Both the position numbers and the translations under genes were made by a program. Source: Pseudomonadota bacterium (GTDB lineage: Bacteria > Pseudomonadota > Gammaproteobacteria > Burkholderiales > Sulfuriferulaceae). Taken from it: 64,000 bases of DNA. Within the stretch, counting starts at the first letter, position 1. The number at the start of each line of letters is the position of its first letter. Below the pieces are notes generated by a model. That model was not told the origin of the DNA. It saw nothing but the letters and a program-made list of their open reading frames with translations, and did not search any database. The stretch lies in contig JAJYMO010000086.1 in the NCBI GenBank assembly GCA_021786845.1, positions 1 to 64,000 of the forward strand, in the 5' to 3' direction. Positions 49,162 through 58,409 of the stretch are shown here, piece by piece.

Positions 49162-50148
49162 TCAACCCACCCAATCATACAGCGGATGGCGTTCCAAACC
49201 CCGCGCCACAATACCTCGCATACCCTTCGGCATGACCGCCAATATTTGGTGCGCGTCAGCCTCGTTACTTAATTCAGCAAATACACAAGCCCCGGATCCC
49301 GTCATCCTCGCGGAAGAGAACCGCCCAAGCCAAGCGAGATGCTCCGCCACGGCTGTGCATTCTAAACATGCGACAGCCTGAAGATCATTTTTCGTGTTTG
49401 CGGCAACCCATTTTTCGGACACATAATTCACCACATCAGCGCGTAAACTTCCATGAAGCAACCCGTCAATGTGAGCACGCTTAACAATTAATTCTGTATT
49501 CTCAGCGCAATTCTCAGCGCAGACATCGCTTTGCGAATCTTGCGACACCTGATCAAGAAAGTCCGAAATTTTAATGCTTTTACTGTCCCTTGTCAATTGC
49601 TCATGCGTAAAAACACGGACTGTCGATAACTCGCACTGAGGTATCAGTACCACGTACCACGCCGGCCTTAAATGGACCGGTTGCAATTGCTCGCCAATTC
49701 CCTGCGCAAATGCATTCTCCCCAAAGATAAAAAGCGGCACATCAGCACCTAACTGCAGCGCCAATTGCTGTAAGCGTTCTCGCTGCCAATCCAATCCCCA
49801 CATCCGGTTAAGCGCAATCAAGACACTGGCGGCGTCAGAGCTCCCGCCACCCAATCCACCCCCCATAGGCAAACGTTTCTCCAAAGCAATTTCTACTCCC
49901 AGACGCGCGCCACTCGCCTGTTGCAACAAATGTGCTGCACGCACGCATAAATCCTTCTCCTCCGCCACGCCCGGCACATCACGCTGGCGTATTATTTTCC
50001 CATCATCCCGCAACCGCAAAGTAATGGTGTCACCAAAGTCAATCAACCGAAACAAGCTTTCCAAACGATGGTAGCCGTCTTCACGCCGCCCCAGCACATG
50101 CAAAAATAAATTTAATTTAGCCGGCGCAGGCACCACAACTGTTGTCAT
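49162..50148 (-). CDS. ispE: 4-diphosphocytidyl-2-C-methyl-D-erythritol kinase with apparent internal insertion
   Basis: VPAPAKLNLFLHVLGRREDGYH...LPMGGGLGGGSSDAASVLIALN. Confidence 0.95.
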   Translation of the reverse strand: MTTVVVPAPAKLNLFLHVLGRREDGYHRLESLFRLIDFGDTITLRLRDDGKIIRQRDVPGVAEEKDLCVRAAHLLQQASGARLGVEIALEKRLPMGGGLGGGSSDAASVLIALNRMWGLDWQRERLQQLALQLGADVPLFIFGENAFAQGIGEQLQPVHLRPAWYVVLIPQCELSTVRVFTHEQLTRDSKSIKISDFLDQVSQDSQSDVCAENCAENTELIVKRAHIDGLLHGSLRADVVNYVSEKWVAANTKNDLQAVACLECTAVAEHLAWLGRFSSARMTGSGACVFAELSNEADAHQILAVMPKGMRGIVARGLERHPLYDWVG

Positions 50149-50723
50149 TTGGCCTCTCCCCAATGACTTACCACCAACCTGGCTGACACACCCGCGCCAA
50201 GAAAACTCAATTTATCAGGCAAATTTCGATGACCCTGCTGACGCCAGCGCAGATATGTCACTACCCAGCCAGATTGGCTCAGCTGCAATTGTTCAGGATG
50301 CGCCTCATCGCGGCCTATGATAAAGGTTTCATTGGGATCAGCCGCACCAACGATCCAGTAACTTAATTCCGCAAGCGGGAAAGTCCAACCCAACGACTTA
50401 TCTGACAAAGTTTCCATACTGTCCGCATGTTGAACTTTCCCCGAACCGTCGACCAGACTTGCGCCGGTGACATTGAGGGTTAATACCGCCAACGTCTGGC
50501 CTAGCGGGGAATAGAAAGTCACCACATCATCGGACGGATGATGCGTCCAATGGAAGCCCAACTGCCCAGATTTGTGAACAGAATGCACTACCAGTCGCCC
50601 ATCCACCTCAAACGTCGTCAAGGGCGAGGCATTTAATGTATTGGAGGAATACGATACAGGGGTGCTCGCGCAACCCCCAAGCAGCACCATGCTCATCACC
50701 CACCACACTGCCATGAACCTCAT
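50145..50723 (-). CDS. lolB: Outer membrane lipoprotein LolB
   Basis: Lipobox LLGGC; LolB-like FEVDGRLVVHSVHKSGQLGFHWTH; position next to ispE. Confidence 0.85.
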   Translation of the reverse strand: MRFMAVWWVMSMVLLGGCASTPVSYSSNTLNASPLTTFEVDGRLVVHSVHKSGQLGFHWTHHPSDDVVTFYSPLGQTLAVLTLNVTGASLVDGSGKVQHADSMETLSDKSLGWTFPLAELSYWIVGAADPNETFIIGRDEAHPEQLQLSQSGWVVTYLRWRQQGHRNLPDKLSFLGAGVSARLVVSHWGEAK

Positions 50724-50727
50724 TGGG

Positions 50728-52449
50728 CTACTTGAACTTTTCTGCCGCAGCCTGTAAAACCGCATTATCCGGGCTGGCGATAAGCGCCGCCTTCCAAAGC
50801 CGTTTCGTCGCATCAAACTTACCCTGCCGCCACAATACCTCACCCAAATGTGCCGCTATTTCAGGATCCTGGCTGGCACTGTAAGCGCGATTTAAATATG
50901 TTTCAGCCTCGGGCAGGTTTCCCAGACGATACTGCGCCCACCCCATACTGTCCAAAATAAATGCGTCATTCGGCGACAAAATTAAAGCCTGCCGCAATAA
51001 TCCCACCGCCTCGTTCAAATGAATATTGTGATCGGCGTAAATGTAACCCAAAGCGTTCAGTGCTTGGGCATAATTGGGCTGCAATACCAGAAGATGTCGC
51101 AAATCACGTTCAGCCACATCCAGATGACCCAGCGTTTCAGCAAGCATCGCATGATCGTAGAGCAGGCCCACAGAATCCGGGCGTGTAGCAAGCCCATCAC
51201 CCAGCACTTTATATGCCGTCCCAACCTGTCCCACGTTGTGCAATATTTCCGCCTCGGCACGAATCAACTGCACCCGTTCCAGGTCGGATTCAGTCGCCAC
51301 GGCATGCAATCTTGCACGGGCTTCGTCAATCTTTCCTTGCCTCGCCAACAAGTCCGCATAACGTATCTGCGCAGGGATAAATTGCTCGCCTGATTTTACG
51401 GCGAGATACCAGTCTGCCGCCTCACCATTCTGCTTCAGCGCCTCTGCAATCTGACCCAAATACAATTCCAGCAAACCCGGATTATCATAATTAAGCTGCA
51501 AAGCATGAATAAACGCTTCTTTTGCGGCAGGCAAATCATTCATTTGCAATGAAACCATGCCTGACGCCACTTGCATCACCGCATTGCCGGGCAAAGTTTG
51601 TACCAATAGCGCGAACTGGTCATGCGCTTCAACCAAACGGTTTTGTTTAAGCAAAAAACGGGCATACGCCAAGCGCGCCTCAGGTGCATCCGCGTGCTGT
51701 TTCAAATAAGACTGTATAAAGGGCTCAGCCGCATCCGGGACAGTTTTGAGCAGCACTTCAAAATGCAATTTGGCTGACAAATCCCATCCCGGTTTTAATG
51801 TATCCACCACATCCAACTCTTTCATTGCCAAATCGAAGCGTGCATTCCTGGCATCCACCTGTGCCAGGGCCAAGTGCGCTTCGGGCAAATGAGGGTAGTC
51901 TGCGGCCAGGGTCCTGATTAACTCATCACCCGAAGATTTATCTGGCAACTCACCGAGCAAATTACCCAGCTCCAAAAATTCCTCACCAGCCATACCGGGA
52001 TGGCTGGATAACATTTGCCGCAAATAAGGCAGGGCTGCCATGGGTTGCTTGCTACCGATCAACAAATCGATCTCAGCATGCAAGGCATTTATCGATTTGG
52101 GTTCTTTCGCCAACCATAATCCGGCCGCCTGCCGCGCATCACCGCCCTGTCTTGCTTGCAAAGCCACCTCAAGTGCCCTGCGTGCGATACGAGGGTCAGC
52201 CGTGTCTTTAGCCAACTTGAGATATGCTTCACTGGCTATCGGCCACACCCCACGCTGAATCGCCACTTCCGCCACCAGATACTCATAAATAATTTGGGGC
52301 GTGAGTGTCACCATACCTGGCTCTGCGACCAATGGGGGTTTCTGTGGCGTCACCACATCTGAAGCCCAGGCACCTGACAACATTCCCAGCATACCCACCG
52401 CCACGAAACATTCAAACATCGCTACACGCATAAATTTATTCCCACACAA
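50728..52449 (-). CDS. Tetratricopeptide repeat protein with signal peptide
   Basis: 573 aa with multiple TPR motifs (e.g. YAQALNALGYIYADHNIHLNEAVGLLRQAL). Confidence 0.85.
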   Translation of the reverse strand: MCGNKFMRVAMFECFVAVGMLGMLSGAWASDVVTPQKPPLVAEPGMVTLTPQIIYEYLVAEVAIQRGVWPIASEAYLKLAKDTADPRIARRALEVALQARQGGDARQAAGLWLAKEPKSINALHAEIDLLIGSKQPMAALPYLRQMLSSHPGMAGEEFLELGNLLGELPDKSSGDELIRTLAADYPHLPEAHLALAQVDARNARFDLAMKELDVVDTLKPGWDLSAKLHFEVLLKTVPDAAEPFIQSYLKQHADAPEARLAYARFLLKQNRLVEAHDQFALLVQTLPGNAVMQVASGMVSLQMNDLPAAKEAFIHALQLNYDNPGLLELYLGQIAEALKQNGEAADWYLAVKSGEQFIPAQIRYADLLARQGKIDEARARLHAVATESDLERVQLIRAEAEILHNVGQVGTAYKVLGDGLATRPDSVGLLYDHAMLAETLGHLDVAERDLRHLLVLQPNYAQALNALGYIYADHNIHLNEAVGLLRQALILSPNDAFILDSMGWAQYRLGNLPEAETYLNRAYSASQDPEIAAHLGEVLWRQGKFDATKRLWKAALIASPDNAVLQAAAEKFK

Positions 52450-52512
52450 TCTTATTGAACAATCGATATATAGTTAGTTAAATTTCTCACACGACTGCCG
52501 GTCTTTACAGGA

Positions 52513-53235
52513 TCACCCGAAATTTGACAAATAATGTGAGCCCATCACTTTCAGCTTCGCACGCGGCACCATATAATCAGGATACAAACGCGCCACTTCA
52601 CGCCAAAACTGGCCTGAGTGATTCAAATAGGTTAAATGCGCCAATTCATGCGCCAGAACATAATCCACTTCTGCATCACTTGCCTGAACCAACCGCCAGT
52701 TAATTCTCACCGCGCCAGCCGAAGTGCAACTGCCCCACCGAGTGCGCGCAGAAGTCAGTTTTAACCTATCAGGCCGTCGTTTCAAATGAGGGAAAAATTG
52801 CCGCACACGTTCAGCATAATGCACCATCGCCTGTTCTTGATACCAACGCGACACTGAGTGTTGCACAGGAACACCTTCTCGCTGCGGCACCCACAACACC
52901 TTATCTCCCAACCATACACCGGTGTTGACCCGATTCAACAACCTTAGTTCAAGTGCTTCACCTTTAAACCATAAGCGCATCCCGTCTAACCAGGACGGCT
53001 CAACCCGCGCCACACACAAGGTCAATTTTTTTCTTACCCAATCTGCTTTGGAATGGATAATCTGTTCAATTTTCTCCAGCGGTACCGCCCAGGGGGCATA
53101 CACCACCAAACCCGTTTTTTGCACGCTCAACGCCACTGTACGCCGTTGTCTGCTGCGTTTCAGGCAATACGCCTGCGCACAACCGGACAACATAATGCAC
53201 TTCGATTCAATGTTTGGATGCATTTCGTGCCCCAT
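52513..53235 (-). CDS. YgjP-like M48-family metal-dependent hydrolase (DUF45)
   Basis: RWGSCTSAGAVRINWRLVQAS, VLAHELAHLTYLNHSGQFW. Confidence 0.9.
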   Translation of the reverse strand: MGHEMHPNIESKCIMLSGCAQAYCLKRSRQRRTVALSVQKTGLVVYAPWAVPLEKIEQIIHSKADWVRKKLTLCVARVEPSWLDGMRLWFKGEALELRLLNRVNTGVWLGDKVLWVPQREGVPVQHSVSRWYQEQAMVHYAERVRQFFPHLKRRPDRLKLTSARTRWGSCTSAGAVRINWRLVQASDAEVDYVLAHELAHLTYLNHSGQFWREVARLYPDYMVPRAKLKVMGSHYLSNFG

Positions 53236-53307
53236 TCAAAAAACGGTAATTGGCCGTGATGAAGGTAACGACATACAATAAAAACATATTCTTCACTGTT
53301 TGACCTG

Positions 53308-54042
53308 TCATTTGATGGGCGAGTAATGCGGCAGGCGCAGCATTTCTGCTTCGATCCATGCTTGCACCTGCTGATTCAGCGCCTCCGGTTTCATTCCGGT
53401 TGGGTCAATGGGCGCACCAATACTGACTGTAATCAGACCAGGGTAACGCAATAATGTATTTCGCGCCCAGAACTCGCCTGCATTGTGTGCCACGGGCACC
53501 ACGGGAACGCCAGCATGGGTTGCGAGCCATGCACCACCTATTCCGTACTTTCCGGCTTCACCTGCCTTCATCCGCGTTCCTTCGGGGAAAATAAGTACCC
53601 ACATCCCTCGCGCCAAACGCTCCCGGCCTTGTTCTGTAATTTGTTTTAATGCCGCCCGCGCACTAGAACGATCAATTGCAATGGGTGCCAACTGAGCCAT
53701 TCCCCAGCCAAAAAAAGGAATGCGCAACAATTCTTGCTTAATTACCATCGCCATCGGCGGCAACAACACAGGCAACGCAATGGTTTCCCAGGCCGATTGG
53801 TGCTTGGCCATCACAATACTCGGTACAGCAGGTAAATTTTCCAGACCCAACACTTGATAACGAATACCACACAGCCAACGCGCCAGCCAGATAACGAAAC
53901 GGTTCCAACCCGTAATCAAACGATAGCGCCACCAGATGGACAATGGCGCCGCGAGCAATGCCAAACCAGCAAACAAGACCGTTGCAATCGTTTGCAACAC
54001 CAAAAACAGCACCGAACGAACCACAACTACCCATTTCATCAA
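53308..54042 (-). CDS. plsC: 1-acyl-sn-glycerol-3-phosphate acyltransferase
   Basis: AKHQSAWET (HX4D-like region) and FPEGTRMKAGE motif. Confidence 0.9.
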   Translation of the reverse strand: MMKWVVVVRSVLFLVLQTIATVLFAGLALLAAPLSIWWRYRLITGWNRFVIWLARWLCGIRYQVLGLENLPAVPSIVMAKHQSAWETIALPVLLPPMAMVIKQELLRIPFFGWGMAQLAPIAIDRSSARAALKQITEQGRERLARGMWVLIFPEGTRMKAGEAGKYGIGGAWLATHAGVPVVPVAHNAGEFWARNTLLRYPGLITVSIGAPIDPTGMKPEALNQQVQAWIEAEMLRLPHYSPIK

Positions 54043-54572
54043 ACCAGTACCCCATCCACCGCAGCAGATAAATCAGCAACCACTTGTACATTTGGCGCCA
54101 CATCGCCGGACGCTAGCGTAGTCCGACCTTTCCCTGTCAACACCAGAATCGGCGCAGCCCCTACCGCAGAAGCCGCTTGCAAATCACGCAAACTGTCTCC
54201 AACTGCAGGCACACCCACAAGCGAAATATCAAATCGCTCGGCAATTTCCAGAAACATACCCGCGTAGGGCTTACGGCACGCGCATTTTTCATCTGAAGCA
54301 TGGGGACAATAGAATACCGCATCAATATGCCCGCCCACTTGAGCAACTGCCTTGTGCATGCGTGCATGAATCGCATTCAACATCGCCATATCGAACAAGC
54401 CCCGCGCCACCCCTGACTGATTGGTGGCGACCACCACCCGATAACCAGCCTGATTCAAGCGCGCTATCGCCTCCAGACTCCCCGGAATCGGTTTCCACTC
54501 TTCGGGTGTCTTGATATAGTGATCGGAATCCTGATTAATGACACCATCTCTGTCTAAAATGATCATTTTCAT
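54039..54572 (-). CDS. gmhB: D-glycero-D-manno-heptose 1,7-bisphosphate 7-phosphatase
   Basis: ILDRDGVINQDSDHYIKTPEEW; FYCPHASDEKCACRKP zinc motif. Confidence 0.93.
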   Translation of the reverse strand: MKMIILDRDGVINQDSDHYIKTPEEWKPIPGSLEAIARLNQAGYRVVVATNQSGVARGLFDMAMLNAIHARMHKAVAQVGGHIDAVFYCPHASDEKCACRKPYAGMFLEIAERFDISLVGVPAVGDSLRDLQAASAVGAAPILVLTGKGRTTLASGDVAPNVQVVADLSAAVDGVLV

Positions 54573-54647
54573 GTGTGAAGTATAGCGTAAAGTTTTGGGG
54601 TCCGCTTTAACGCGATACGCCAAACAAAATCAGGCAGTAAATTGACG

Positions 54648-55880
54648 TCATTCAAAGTTCATATCCAGCATCATTTGCTCCATTTTTCGCACACGCGCCA
54701 TATGGATACGGGCAGCAATATGCGCTGGGTCAGTTTGTGCCGCAATTGCTCCCGCATCGACGGAACGCGCACCATCCAGCGTTGCCCGCAAAAGTTCGGC
54801 CTGTGGGTATGTGCAGTGCGCATACCCCGCACGACCACGCGCATCTGCAACACAGACCTTCAACAACGCTTCAAAACGTTGTGGGCGACGGAACGCATCC
54901 ACGTGCTCGAAAAGACGCACCAACACCTCAGGTTGGGGCTCGCACGCTCGACGAACACGATGTATCTGACCATGGTATGCCGTTGCCAGCAAAGCCAAAT
55001 CACGACAATTGCCTGGTACACGCAAACGGGCGCATAACTGCTTCACCAACGCCACACCCGCCTGCTCATGCCCCGGATGGTGCGGCCAACAGGAAGCCGG
55101 GGTCTGTGCTTTGCCGATATCGTGCAGCAAGACCGCAAACCGTACCGCCAATTCATCGCCCTGGTTTGCCGAATAATCCAGTGCTAGCATGGTATGCAAA
55201 CCCACATCAATTTCCGGGTGATATTCCAGCGATTGCGGCACACCAAAAAGCGCATCAATTTCGGGCAACAAATGTTTCAGGGCACCACAATCACGCAACA
55301 CATCAAACAAACGGGAAGGCTTTCCCGCCATCAATCCCCGCGCCAGTTCCTGCCAAACCCGCTCTGGAACGAGTTGATCAACCTCGCCATTGATTACCAT
55401 CTGCCGCATCAATCTCATTGTTTCCGGCGCCATCACAAAATCCGGAAACCGGGCCATAAAACGCGCCGCACGCAAAATTCGCACCGGATCTTCAACAAAT
55501 GCGGCGCCCACATGCCGAAATACGCGAGCCGATAAATCGGCTTGTCCGCCATAGGGATCAACCAAGGAACCGTCTGCTGCCTGCGCCATGGCATTCACTG
55601 TGAAATCACGTCGTGCCAAATCTTCTTCCAAACTCACCTCAGGGTTTGCATACACCACAAACCCCTGATAACCGCGACCCGATTTGCGCTCCGTTCGCGC
55701 CAAAGCATATTCCTCATGCGTCACAGGGTGCAGGAAGACAGGGAAATCACGCCCCACCGGCAGGAAACCTTGAGCAATCATTTCCTCCACCGTTGCGCCT
55801 ACCACCACATAATCCCGATCAGCCACCGGCAAACCCAGCATCTCATCACGAATTGCGCCGCCTACCGCATAAATTTCCAT
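54648..55880 (-). CDS. cca: Multifunctional CCA tRNA nucleotidyltransferase
   Basis: MEIYAVGGAIRDEMLGLPVADRDYVVVGAT; RRDFTVNAMA; HD domain. Confidence 0.95.
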   Translation of the reverse strand: MEIYAVGGAIRDEMLGLPVADRDYVVVGATVEEMIAQGFLPVGRDFPVFLHPVTHEEYALARTERKSGRGYQGFVVYANPEVSLEEDLARRDFTVNAMAQAADGSLVDPYGGQADLSARVFRHVGAAFVEDPVRILRAARFMARFPDFVMAPETMRLMRQMVINGEVDQLVPERVWQELARGLMAGKPSRLFDVLRDCGALKHLLPEIDALFGVPQSLEYHPEIDVGLHTMLALDYSANQGDELAVRFAVLLHDIGKAQTPASCWPHHPGHEQAGVALVKQLCARLRVPGNCRDLALLATAYHGQIHRVRRACEPQPEVLVRLFEHVDAFRRPQRFEALLKVCVADARGRAGYAHCTYPQAELLRATLDGARSVDAGAIAAQTDPAHIAARIHMARVRKMEQMMLDMNFE

Positions 55881-56082
55881 CTGCAAACACCCCACACGTG
55901 AATCAAATGACCGTATTCGCGCACACCACACCCAACGGGATCATTTTACGTCAAACTCAGCACATTACTGAATGAAAACGCTCAGTTTAATGTGTAAATT
56001 AACACTGTTTGTCTCATTATCTCAAACCCACACCAAACCGGTACGCCACTGGATTGATACATTAACATTGTTACCCAAGCAC

Positions 56083-56111
56083 TTGAGAACAAATTTTAGC
56101 TATGCTAGAAT
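56083..56111 (+). promoter_or_regulatory. Putative sigma-70 promoter of tRNA-Arg
   Basis: TTGAGA (56083-56088), 17-bp spacer, TAGAAT (56106-56111) with extended TGC. Confidence 0.75.
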
Positions 56112-56133
56112 GGTGGACTTCGCAGTTAGTTGC

Positions 56134-56210
56134 GCGCCCGTAGCTCAGCTGGATAGAGTACTTGGCTACGAACCAAGGGGTCGGGGGTTCGAATCTCTCC
56201 GGGCGCACCA
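56134..56210 (+). tRNA. tRNA-Arg (ACG)
   Basis: GCGCCCGTAGCTCAGCTGGATAGAGTACTTGGCTACGAACCAAG...CGGGCGCACCA. Confidence 0.98.
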
Positions 56211-56218
56211 ATAAATAA

Positions 56219-56256
56219 AATTAGTTAGGCCAGAAACGGCCTGACTAATTTTTTAT
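56219..56256 (+). terminator. Intrinsic terminator of tRNA-Arg
   Basis: AATTAGTTAGGCC-AGAAAC-GGCCTGACTAATT-TTTTA. Confidence 0.88.
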
Positions 56257-56341
56257 CTGCTCATAATTTATCTGCCCCCGGTAACCAGATAATTATTGGA
56301 AACCTTAATCATGGCACCGCATTTGTTTTAAAAAATCCCGC

Positions 56342-56428
56342 ATGGTTATCGTCCGATTATCACCATTTTTCCAGCATTTGGTAAATACGTTTGTACTCTG
56401 GCAAACGTCAATGATGCGATCAATTTAA
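56342..56428 (+). CDS. Candidate short upstream ORF (28 aa) before the ABC-F gene
   Basis: ATG...TAA encoding MVIVRLSPFFQHLVNTFVLWQTSMMRSI, ending 1 nt before a terminator hairpin; no clear Shine-Dalgarno. Confidence 0.25.
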   Translation: MVIVRLSPFFQHLVNTFVLWQTSMMRSI

Positions 56429-56429
56429 G

Positions 56430-56452
56430 GCTTGCAACAACGCAAGCTTTTT
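56430..56452 (+). terminator. Intrinsic terminator/attenuator-like hairpin upstream of the ABC-F gene
   Basis: GCTTGC-AACAAC-GCAAGC-TTTTT, 63 bp upstream of ATG. Confidence 0.75.
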
Positions 56453-56515
56453 GCATTTCAACCCATTATCACAGCGCATTGCGCACGATAAACACTATTT
56501 CACCGACCCAACAAC

Positions 56516-58180
56516 ATGATTACCCTAAAAAACGTCACCTTGCGGCGCAGCGCCAAAGTCTTACTTAATGACACATCCCTAACCATAAACCCCGGCGAAA
56601 AGATTGGGTTGGTGGGGCGTAACGGCGCGGGCAAGTCCACTTTGTTTGGCCTGCTCAATGGTACGTTACATGAAGACGCGGGGGATTTTTATTATCCCAA
56701 GCAATGGCGTATGGGGCAAGTGGCGCAGGACATGCCAGAGACAGAAGAATCCGCAACGAACTTTGTTATCGGCGGCGATTCACGCCTGGCCGAATTGCGG
56801 GATGCGTTGCGCATCGCTGAGGAAAGCGACGACGGCATGTTGATCGCACAAGCGTACATTGATTTGGGCGATGCGGGTGAACATGACGCTAACGCACGCG
56901 CACAAGCTTTGGTGTTAGGCTTGGGTTTCCAGTTACATGAACTGGACAGCCCCGTGAACAGCTTTTCGGGTGGTTGGCGTATGCGTTTACAATTGGCGCG
57001 GGCGCTCATGTGCCCATCGGATTTGTTGTTGCTGGATGAGCCGACCAACCATTTGGATCTGGACGCGCTGGTGTGGCTGGAAGCCTGGTTGAAACGCTAT
57101 ACTGGAACGATGATCGTCATCAGTCATGATCGCGAATTTTTGGATGCAGTCACATCCACCACAGTGCATATTGATTGTGCGCAATTAACACGCTACGGCG
57201 GCAATTACAGCCTGTTTGAAACCTTGCGTTCTGAGCAAATGCTGTTGCAACAAGCATCATTTGAAAAACAGCAAGACAAAATCGAGCACTTACAAAAATT
57301 TATCAATCGATTCAAAGCATCAGCCAGCAAAGCCAAACAGGCACAAAGCCGCGTCAAGGCATTGGAACGCATGGAAAAAGTGGCCCCCATGCTGGCCAGT
57401 GCCGACTTCACCTTTGAATTCAAAGAGCCGGTTCATATCCCCAACCCCATGCTGTCAATATCCAATGCCAATTTTGGATATGTGGCCAAGGATGAATACG
57501 GTGAAGATTTGCCGCCTAAAGTCATCTTGCACAAAATCAGCAAATCGGTGCAGGCAGGGCAGCGTATCGGCATACTCGGCGCAAACGGGCAGGGCAAATC
57601 GACCCTGGTCAAAACCATTGCCCGTGACATGGCTGCGCTCGGCGGCACGATAACGGAAGGCAAAGGCCTGAATATCGGCTATTTCGCACAACAGGAGTTA
57701 GACGTACTACGTCCTGAAGACAATCCGTTAGAACACATGATACGACTGGCGCGTGAAGCACAAACGCAATCCAGAGAACGCACAGGCGAGCAAGCGTTAC
57801 GCGGCTATCTGGGTGGCTTCAACTTCAGCGGCGACATGGTTAAACAAGCCGTCGGCACCATGAGCGGCGGCGAAAAAGCTCGTCTGGTTCTGGCGATGAT
57901 GGTATGGCAGCGCCCCAACTTGCTCTTGCTGGATGAACCCACCAACCACCTGGATTTGGTCACCCGTGAAGCACTTGCTATGGCACTCAACGAATTTGAA
58001 GGCACGCTCATGCTGGTGAGCCATGATCGCGCACTGTTACGCTCAGTCTGCGACGAGTTCTGGTTAGTTGGTCGCGGTAAGGTAGAACCATTTGATGGCG
58101 ATCTGGACGACTACCAGCGTTACTTGCTGAACGAATCGAAACGCCTGCGTGAAGAAGCGAAAGTAGCGTTAAGCAATTAG
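56516..58180 (+). CDS. ABC-F family ATP-binding protein (YheS/EttA-like)
   Basis: Duplicated ABC domains; GRNGAGKSTLFGLLNG, SGGWRMRLQLARAL, GANGQGKSTL, SGGEKARLVLAMM, LLLDEPTNHLDL. Confidence 0.93.
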   Translation: MITLKNVTLRRSAKVLLNDTSLTINPGEKIGLVGRNGAGKSTLFGLLNGTLHEDAGDFYYPKQWRMGQVAQDMPETEESATNFVIGGDSRLAELRDALRIAEESDDGMLIAQAYIDLGDAGEHDANARAQALVLGLGFQLHELDSPVNSFSGGWRMRLQLARALMCPSDLLLLDEPTNHLDLDALVWLEAWLKRYTGTMIVISHDREFLDAVTSTTVHIDCAQLTRYGGNYSLFETLRSEQMLLQQASFEKQQDKIEHLQKFINRFKASASKAKQAQSRVKALERMEKVAPMLASADFTFEFKEPVHIPNPMLSISNANFGYVAKDEYGEDLPPKVILHKISKSVQAGQRIGILGANGQGKSTLVKTIARDMAALGGTITEGKGLNIGYFAQQELDVLRPEDNPLEHMIRLAREAQTQSRERTGEQALRGYLGGFNFSGDMVKQAVGTMSGGEKARLVLAMMVWQRPNLLLLDEPTNHLDLVTREALAMALNEFEGTLMLVSHDRALLRSVCDEFWLVGRGKVEPFDGDLDDYQRYLLNESKRLREEAKVALSN

Positions 58181-58201
58181 CCCGGACATTGTACCCATCA
58201 A

Positions 58202-58223
58202 CACGCGATGTCATCATCGCGTG
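58202..58223. other. Perfect 9-bp stem-loop after the ABC-F gene
   Basis: CACGCGATG-TCAT-CATCGCGTG; no T tract. Confidence 0.6.
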
Positions 58224-58409
58224 AATTCATCCCAAACAAACCATCAGAACGCAAGATGATGGCGAGACAAGTTGTGAAACGGTTTTTGAATTGGCCAAAA
58301 ACGACCGTCAGCACTCACGTGGGATCAAAGCGTCGCCTGATGGGTTATTTGGCTTTAGCTCGCCCCTGTTTTAAAAAGCGGAATCAAGTGCGAACGACCA
58401 CATCAACGA

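Noticed and set aside
54737-55393. 218-aa plus-strand ORF
   Set aside because: Antisense to cca; Pro/His-rich spurious translation.
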